From: JADJPL01 sp041183125
GTDB taxonomy: Bacteria > Bacteroidota > Bacteroidia > Chitinophagales > Saprospiraceae
Direction: 5' to 3'
Length of the DNA: 11,331 nucleotides
Assembly: GCA_041183125.1 (NCBI GenBank)
Contig: JBEGMH010000033.1
Span: 1-11,331, forward strand
The position numbers and the translations under genes were made by a program. The notes below the pieces were generated by a model. That model worked only from the letters and a program-made list of their open reading frames with translations. It was not told where the DNA came from and made no database searches. Positions 7,402 through 11,331 of the stretch are shown here, in pieces; within the stretch, counting starts at the first letter, position 1; each line of letters starts with the position of its first letter.

Positions 7402-7447
7402 ATGCAAAAAAATGTTAAGTTATCATAAATTGATAACATTTTTGCAT
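7402..7447. promoter_or_regulatory. Nested palindrome in divergent promoter, probable LysR-type operator
   Basis: The 114 bases between the FAD dehydrogenase start (7335) and the LysR start (7450) are AT-rich and must hold both promoters. Near the LysR end lies a long interrupted palindrome. The left arm ATGCAAAAAAATGTTA (7402-7417) is matched by the right arm TAACATTTTTGCAT (7434-7447), differing only by two extra A/T bases. Nested inside is a perfect GTTATC-N7-GATAAC dyad (7419-7424 and 7432-7437). LysR regulators typically bind such T/A-anchored dyads next to their own gene, so autoregulation plus control of the divergent operon is expected. The repeat structure is directly visible; the function is inferred. 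No convincing -33/-7 pair was found. Confidence 0.6.
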
Positions 7448-7449
7448 AT

Positions 7450-8358
7450 ATGAACATACAACAAATCCGACATGCCCTTGTCCTCGCCAAGCGGTTACAT
7501 TTTACCAAAACAGCAGAGGAGGTGAATATTGTACAACCAGCACTGAGCCGACAGATCAGTACCCTTGAAGAGGAACTGGGGGTGCTACTTTTCAAAAGGC
7601 ATAAGCGGAAGGTAGAGCTTACGCCCGCCGGAATGTATTTCCTGTCCGAAATGGAGACGATCCTCGCCCAATTAGACCAGCTACACCGTAAAACAAGACA
7701 GATAGCCAACGGCCAGATGGAAATAAGAATAGGGTTTACCCATTCGATCAAACAATCGATTTTACCCGAGGTAATCCATAAAATCCGCAGATCGCGCCCG
7801 GAAATACGCTTTGTATTAAAAGAGGTCAATAATGAAGGGCAATTTAAGGGCCTTCAAACGAAACAACTCGACCTTGCTTTTTCCACCAACCCCATCATAC
7901 CGCCAAACCTTATCGGCAAAAAGCTTACATCCTGTGATTTTGTGATTCTTCTACCCCCAAACCATCCTGTAACGAAACAAAACTATACCCACTTTTCCGT
8001 GTTCGCCGAAGAGGAGTTCATATTCCCTCCCCTGGAGGACGGCTCCCACCATATCGAAATCATGAAATCCATCTGCATCAACGCAGGGTTCACACCTAAG
8101 ATCACCCACACTACCAGTTCGGCCGGTACTGCGTTCAAACTAGTAGAAAATGGCATGGGCGTGTGCCTGGAGCCTGAAAATTCTATTCAGGGGCTACCCC
8201 TGAACCTGAACGTGATCCCCCTCCGGGATGTCAGTCAAAAGGCCGAGCTCACGATGATCTGGAACGAAGATTTTGCCCGTGATTTTCCCGACCTGCTGGC
8301 CGATCTGAGCGATTCCTCACACTATGAATCCTTAAATACCAACCGAGAGATCATTTAG
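7450..8358 (+). CDS. LysR-family transcriptional regulator
   Basis: This 302-residue protein has the standard LTTR layout. An N-terminal winged helix-turn-helix covers about 1-60, with HFTKTAEEVNIVQPALSRQI (17-36) as the helix-turn-helix core and LGVLLFKRHKRKVELTPAG (43-61) as the wing. A linker helix follows, then a periplasmic-binding-protein-like effector domain (about 90-290) starting EIRIGFTHSIKQSILPEVI. Length and domain order are normal and nothing is missing. The gene diverges from the FAD dehydrogenase across a short region with a nested palindrome, the classical arrangement for a LysR activator of a catabolic operon. The effector is probably a substrate or intermediate of the minus-strand pathway (inference). 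The leader has no Shine-Dalgarno sequence. The reading frame fits well and the start sits just after the palindrome. The gene is more AT-rich than the genes to its right. Confidence 0.95.
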   Translation: MNIQQIRHALVLAKRLHFTKTAEEVNIVQPALSRQISTLEEELGVLLFKRHKRKVELTPAGMYFLSEMETILAQLDQLHRKTRQIANGQMEIRIGFTHSIKQSILPEVIHKIRRSRPEIRFVLKEVNNEGQFKGLQTKQLDLAFSTNPIIPPNLIGKKLTSCDFVILLPPNHPVTKQNYTHFSVFAEEEFIFPPLEDGSHHIEIMKSICINAGFTPKITHTTSSAGTAFKLVENGMGVCLEPENSIQGLPLNLNVIPLRDVSQKAELTMIWNEDFARDFPDLLADLSDSSHYESLNTNREII

Positions 8359-8600
8359 ACCCTGGATGCAAAAAGTATACTCCTCCCCCCGCACACCCTC
8401 TCCCTACATTTCAACCGCGTGGTATCAAAAATTTTCTATCTTGCTTCCCCGAAAAACCGCATATAAGCGGGAAACTTTTTAAAAACCTGAAATAACCTAT
8501 TAGACGAGTTGCGATGGGAAACCTCGAGGGTACAAAAAAAGCCCTTTTTGCCCACCTCGCTGGCCGCTAGCAACCGTAACCTAGTACAAACCTGAAGCAC
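8359..8600. other. 242-base intergenic region between LysR and symporter genes
   Basis: No gene is visible. The stretch contains a short stem-loop CCGC-ATATAA-GCGG (8457-8470) with a T run after it on the plus strand (8476-8480) and another after it on the minus strand, a weak bidirectional terminator candidate. It also has a CCTCGAGG palindrome (8522-8529) and an A/T-flanked GCCC element (8534-8549) that recurs at 3454-3466. The symporter promoter should lie here, but I could not identify a consensus. GC content rises sharply just after this region. Confidence 0.4.
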
Positions 8601-10355
8601 ATGACCGTACTACACACCATTGACTGGTTGATCATCCTGGCGTATTTCGCGATTGTCCTGGGCATTGCCTGGTGGGTGATCAAACGGCAAAAAGACACCT
8701 CCGACGAATATTTCTTGGCCGGGCGCGACCTGGGCTGGTTTGTCGTTGGCGCTTCGATTTTTGCTTCCAACATAGGCTCGGAGCACCTGGTCGGCCTGGC
8801 CGGCTCCGGGGCGACCGACGGGGTGGCCATGGCCCACTACGAACTACACGCCTGGTGCCTGCTCGTATTGGGCTGGGTGCTCGCACCTTTCTACATGCGC
8901 TCCAAAGTATTCACGATGCCGGAGTTCTTAGAGCGGCGCTATTCGCCGACCGCCCGCGTCGTCCTTTCGCTAATTTCCCTGGTCGCGTATGTACTGACCA
9001 AGGTCGCGGTGGGCATCTTTGCCGGGGGCATCGTGTTCGGGGTGCTCATGCCGGAGCTCAACCTGTGGGGCTTGAATAGTTTTTGGATCGGCTCCATACT
9101 CGTCATCGTCCTGACGGGCATCTATACCATTCTCGGCGGTTTGAAAGCCGTGGCATATACAGAAGCCCTGCAGACCATCATCCTGATCCTCGGCTCCCTG
9201 TTGGTCACCTGGTACGGCCTCGACGCATTAGGCGGCTGGGGCGAGTTGCGCCGCATCGCGGGCTCCGAGATGTTCAACCTGTGGAAACCACTGGTGCCGG
9301 CGGGGATGGAAGGTTCCTGGGCCCCCGTGCGGACGGAGACGGAAATCGCCTGGTACTTCAACAGCAACTACCCTTGGCTGGGCATGTTGCTCTGTGCCCC
9401 AATTATCGGCCTGTGGTACTGGACGACCGACCAGTACATCGTACAGCGGACGCTGGGGGCTGCCAGTCTGAAAGAAGCCCGCCGAGGAACCATTGCAGCC
9501 GCTTTTCTAAAGCTGTTGCCGGTGTTCATTTTCATCGTTCCGGGCATCATCTGTTTTGCGTTGGCCGCCAGTGGCAAGTCGGAAGCCCTGGCAACGACCC
9601 TGCTCGACAGCGAGGGCAAATTGATCAGTGCCAACGCGCAACAAGCTTTTCCCTTGTTGGTCGCGAAGGTGTTGCCGGTCGGTATCCGGGGAATGGTCGT
9701 CGCCGGTCTTTTAGCGGCGTTGATGAGCTCCCTGGCCGGGGTGTTCAACGCTTCTTCCACCCTATTTACGATGGATTTCTACTCCCGTTTCCGCCCCAAC
9801 GCATCGGAGGCGGCCCTGGTGCGCATCGGGCGCATCGCTACAGCGGGGATGGTGGTCATCGGATTGTTGTGGATTCCCGTCATCCAGGGGAGCCGGGGGC
9901 TGTACGACTACCTGCAGAGCGTGCAGGGGTATTTGGCACCGCCTATTTTTGTCGTGTTCTTCTTCGGCGTGTTTATGAAGCGCATCAACGCCCAGGGCTG
10001 CCTCGCCGCTTTGGGCATCGGCTTTGCGATGGGCCTGTTCCGCCTCGCGATTGATACCCCGGTAGCGCTCACGGAGGGCTTTTCGTATGCGCCGGGCTCT
10101 TTTTTCTGGATTGTGAACAACATCTTTTTCCAATATTACAGCCTGTTGATTTTCATCGTGTGTTCTGTGGTTATCGTCGCGGTGAGCTACGCCACTGCCC
10201 CGCCGTCGTATGAGCGCATCCAGGGGCTGACCTTTGCGACCATGACAGCGGAGCACCGCGCCGAGAACCGCGCCAGCTACACCCGGGGCGATGTGATCTG
10301 GTCGGGGGTAGTCGTGCTGCTCATCTTGATTGCCTACATCTATTTTACGGGCTGA
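8601..10355 (+). CDS. Sodium:solute symporter, SSS family, SGLT-like
   Basis: This is a 584-residue, strongly hydrophobic protein with roughly 14 membrane segments, matching the vSGLT/SGLT1 layout. Diagnostic segments are DEYFLAGRDLGWFVVGAS (35-52), ASNIGSEHLVGLAGSG (55-70, the broken first core helix with the SGLT1-like His62), ILGGLKAVAYTEALQ (177-191), WYWTTDQYIVQRTLGA (272-287) and MSSLAGVFNASSTLFTMD (375-392). Ser376 and Ser377 match the Na2-site serines of vSGLT. It should carry a sugar or related polar solute inward with sodium across the inner membrane; the exact solute is not readable. The C-terminal segment is the usual last helix. The ATG at 8601 places the first helix immediately and fits the family start. 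The next gene begins 38 bases downstream, so the two are probably co-transcribed. No functional link to the minus-strand block is visible. Confidence 0.95.
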   Translation: MTVLHTIDWLIILAYFAIVLGIAWWVIKRQKDTSDEYFLAGRDLGWFVVGASIFASNIGSEHLVGLAGSGATDGVAMAHYELHAWCLLVLGWVLAPFYMRSKVFTMPEFLERRYSPTARVVLSLISLVAYVLTKVAVGIFAGGIVFGVLMPELNLWGLNSFWIGSILVIVLTGIYTILGGLKAVAYTEALQTIILILGSLLVTWYGLDALGGWGELRRIAGSEMFNLWKPLVPAGMEGSWAPVRTETEIAWYFNSNYPWLGMLLCAPIIGLWYWTTDQYIVQRTLGAASLKEARRGTIAAAFLKLLPVFIFIVPGIICFALAASGKSEALATTLLDSEGKLISANAQQAFPLLVAKVLPVGIRGMVVAGLLAALMSSLAGVFNASSTLFTMDFYSRFRPNASEAALVRIGRIATAGMVVIGLLWIPVIQGSRGLYDYLQSVQGYLAPPIFVVFFFGVFMKRINAQGCLAALGIGFAMGLFRLAIDTPVALTEGFSYAPGSFFWIVNNIFFQYYSLLIFIVCSVVIVAVSYATAPPSYERIQGLTFATMTAEHRAENRASYTRGDVIWSGVVVLLILIAYIYFTG

Positions 10356-10393
10356 TAGAAGATCCGGCCCTACGCTATATAAAACCAAACGAT

Positions 10394-11331
10394 ATGAAAA
10401 ACCGCCAATGGCTTCTCGCAAACCGGCCCCAGGGCTTGATTCAGCCGGGGGATTTTGAATGGAAAGAACAGGAACTGCCGGAGATCGAGGACGGGCAGGT
10501 ATTGCTGCGCAACCTATACCTCTCCCTAGACCCCGCCAACCGAGGGTGGTTGGCGGAGAGTGGTTCCTACATGGCCCCCGCAGAGTTAGGCTCTGTCGTG
10601 CCCGGCATCTGCCTGGGCGAAGTCGTGCAGTCCAGGAACCCGAAGTTTGCCCCGGGCGACTTGGCACAAGCCATGATCGGCTGGCAGGACTACCTCATCA
10701 GCAGCGGGCGGGGGCTGACGCCCTTACAGCGGCTCCCGGGCCTGCCGCTGACGGCTTACATGGGCCTTTTTAGCCACATTGGGCTGACTGCTTACTTTGG
10801 GCTGCTCGACATCGGGCAACCTAAAGAAGGCGAAACGCTCGTGGTGAGCGCTGCCGCGGGTGCCGTAGGCTCTCTGGCCGGGCAAATCGGTAAGATCAAA
10901 GGCTGCAGGGTAGTCGGTATTGCCGGTAGCGACGACAAATGCCGCTGGCTGACGGAAGAGCTGGGCTTTGACGCCGCCATCAACTACAAGACCCAGGACG
11001 TGCGGAAAGCGCTCAAGGCCGCGTGCCCCAATGGAATAGACGTCATTTTTGAGAACGTGGGCGGCCATATCCTCGATGCAGAGATGAGCCTGATGAACCT
11101 CCACGCCCGCATCGTCCTCTGTGGGCTGATTTCCGCGTACAACGCCACGACCCCCCCGCCGGGGCCCGCTTATTTTTCCTACCTGATCACACGCCGCTGC
11201 AAAGCAGAGGGGTTCATCGTCTCCGACTACATGCACCGCGCCATGGAAGCCATCCCGGAACTCGCGGCCTGGTACATGGACGGCAAACTCAAATACCGCG
11301 TGGACGAGGTGGAGGGACTGGAAAACGCCCC
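10394..11331 (+). CDS. NADP-dependent MDR-family oxidoreductase (PTGR/CurA-like), 3' end outside window
   Basis: The ATG at 10394 opens a frame that stays open to the right edge (312 full codons of an expected 335 or so). The start MKNRQWLLANRPQGLIQPGDF is typical of zinc-independent medium-chain reductases related to prostaglandin reductase 1, leukotriene B4 12-hydroxydehydrogenase and bacterial CurA/YncB. Further family marks are YLSLDPANRGWL (about 42-53), FAPGD and IGWQDYLI in the GroES-like domain, LTAYFGLLDIG, SAAAGAVGSLAGQIGK (the AxxGxxG NADP loop), and the later FENVGG. The cysteine and histidine zinc ligands of alcohol dehydrogenases are absent. Members reduce alpha,beta-unsaturated carbonyl compounds with NADPH in the cytosol; the natural substrate is often unknown and is not readable here. 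It follows the symporter gene closely. The C-terminal 20 or so residues and the stop are not seen. Confidence 0.93.
   Translation, partial: MKNRQWLLANRPQGLIQPGDFEWKEQELPEIEDGQVLLRNLYLSLDPANRGWLAESGSYMAPAELGSVVPGICLGEVVQSRNPKFAPGDLAQAMIGWQDYLISSGRGLTPLQRLPGLPLTAYMGLFSHIGLTAYFGLLDIGQPKEGETLVVSAAAGAVGSLAGQIGKIKGCRVVGIAGSDDKCRWLTEELGFDAAINYKTQDVRKALKAACPNGIDVIFENVGGHILDAEMSLMNLHARIVLCGLISAYNATTPPPGPAYFSYLITRRCKAEGFIVSDYMHRAMEAIPELAAWYMDGKLKYRVDEVEGLENA

Noticed and set aside
7336..7449. Bacteroidota-type -33 TTTG / -7 TAnnTTTG promoter pairs
   Set aside because: Single half-matches occur on both strands in this AT-rich stretch, but no pair has the right spacing, so no promoter box is annotated.
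8457..8480. CCGC-ATATAA-GCGG stem-loop as a strong terminator after the LysR gene
   Set aside because: The stem is only four pairs, and the plus-strand T run is five bases away; too weak to call, so it is only mentioned in the intergenic entry.
9083..10054. 323-residue open frame on the plus strand inside the symporter gene
   Set aside because: It is rich in Arg, Gly, His and Pro with no family motif, as expected for the shifted frame of a GC-rich membrane-protein gene; the symporter frame carries all the conserved residues.
9762..10667. 301-residue open frame on the minus strand across the symporter and reductase genes
   Set aside because: It crosses two well-supported plus-strand genes and has a low-complexity, Arg/Pro/His-rich composition; this is an antisense shadow.
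10724..11236. 170-residue antisense open frame in the reductase gene
   Set aside because: The plus-strand MDR frame is clearly coding; no motif was seen in the antisense product.

Overview
The window looks like chromosomal DNA of a Bacteroidota species (Saprospiraceae/Chitinophagaceae-like is a guess). The reasons are A-rich leaders without clear Shine-Dalgarno sequences, a serine hydrolase of the S12 plus DUF3471 type with a short signal peptide ending in Ala-Gln, and an SGLT-type symporter. No rRNA, tRNA, transposase, CRISPR array or phage gene is visible.

Left two thirds (1-7335, all on the minus strand, read right to left): six genes packed head to tail. They are an FAD-linked D-2-hydroxyacid dehydrogenase (5947-7335), a Glu/Leu/Phe/Val-type amino acid dehydrogenase (4875-5945), an uncharacterised 451-residue protein with possible VOC-like metal-enzyme features (3496-4851), an exported S12 serine hydrolase (1552-3363), a DUF1611/DgcN-family protein (479-1546) and an enolase-superfamily dipeptide epimerase/DgcA-type racemase cut by the window edge (1-477). 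The gaps are 1, 23, 132, 5 and 1 bases, so they form either one operon or two adjacent ones (5947-7335 to 3496-4851, then 3363 to 1). The divergent LysR-type regulator (7450-8358) shares a 114-base intergenic region with the first gene. That region holds a nested 46-base palindrome, a good candidate operator.

Right third (8601-11331, plus strand): an SGLT-like sodium:solute symporter followed closely by the 5' part of a zinc-independent MDR-family NADP-dependent oxidoreductase. This part is visibly richer in GC than the LysR gene and probably forms a separate unit.

Working model (inference): the minus-strand block is a LysR-controlled catabolic cluster for amino acids, probably D-configured or dicarboxylic. 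DgcN and DgcA would turn D-Glu into N-acetyl-L-Glu, or the epimerase would invert a dipeptide supplied by the S12 hydrolase. The other three enzymes suggest a sequence amino acid -> 2-oxo acid -> (unknown 451-residue enzyme) -> D-2-hydroxy acid -> 2-oxo acid. This resembles the 2-oxoadipate -> D-2-hydroxyglutarate -> 2-oxoglutarate route of D-lysine breakdown, but with an unfamiliar middle enzyme. That three-gene cassette is the best candidate here for something undescribed.
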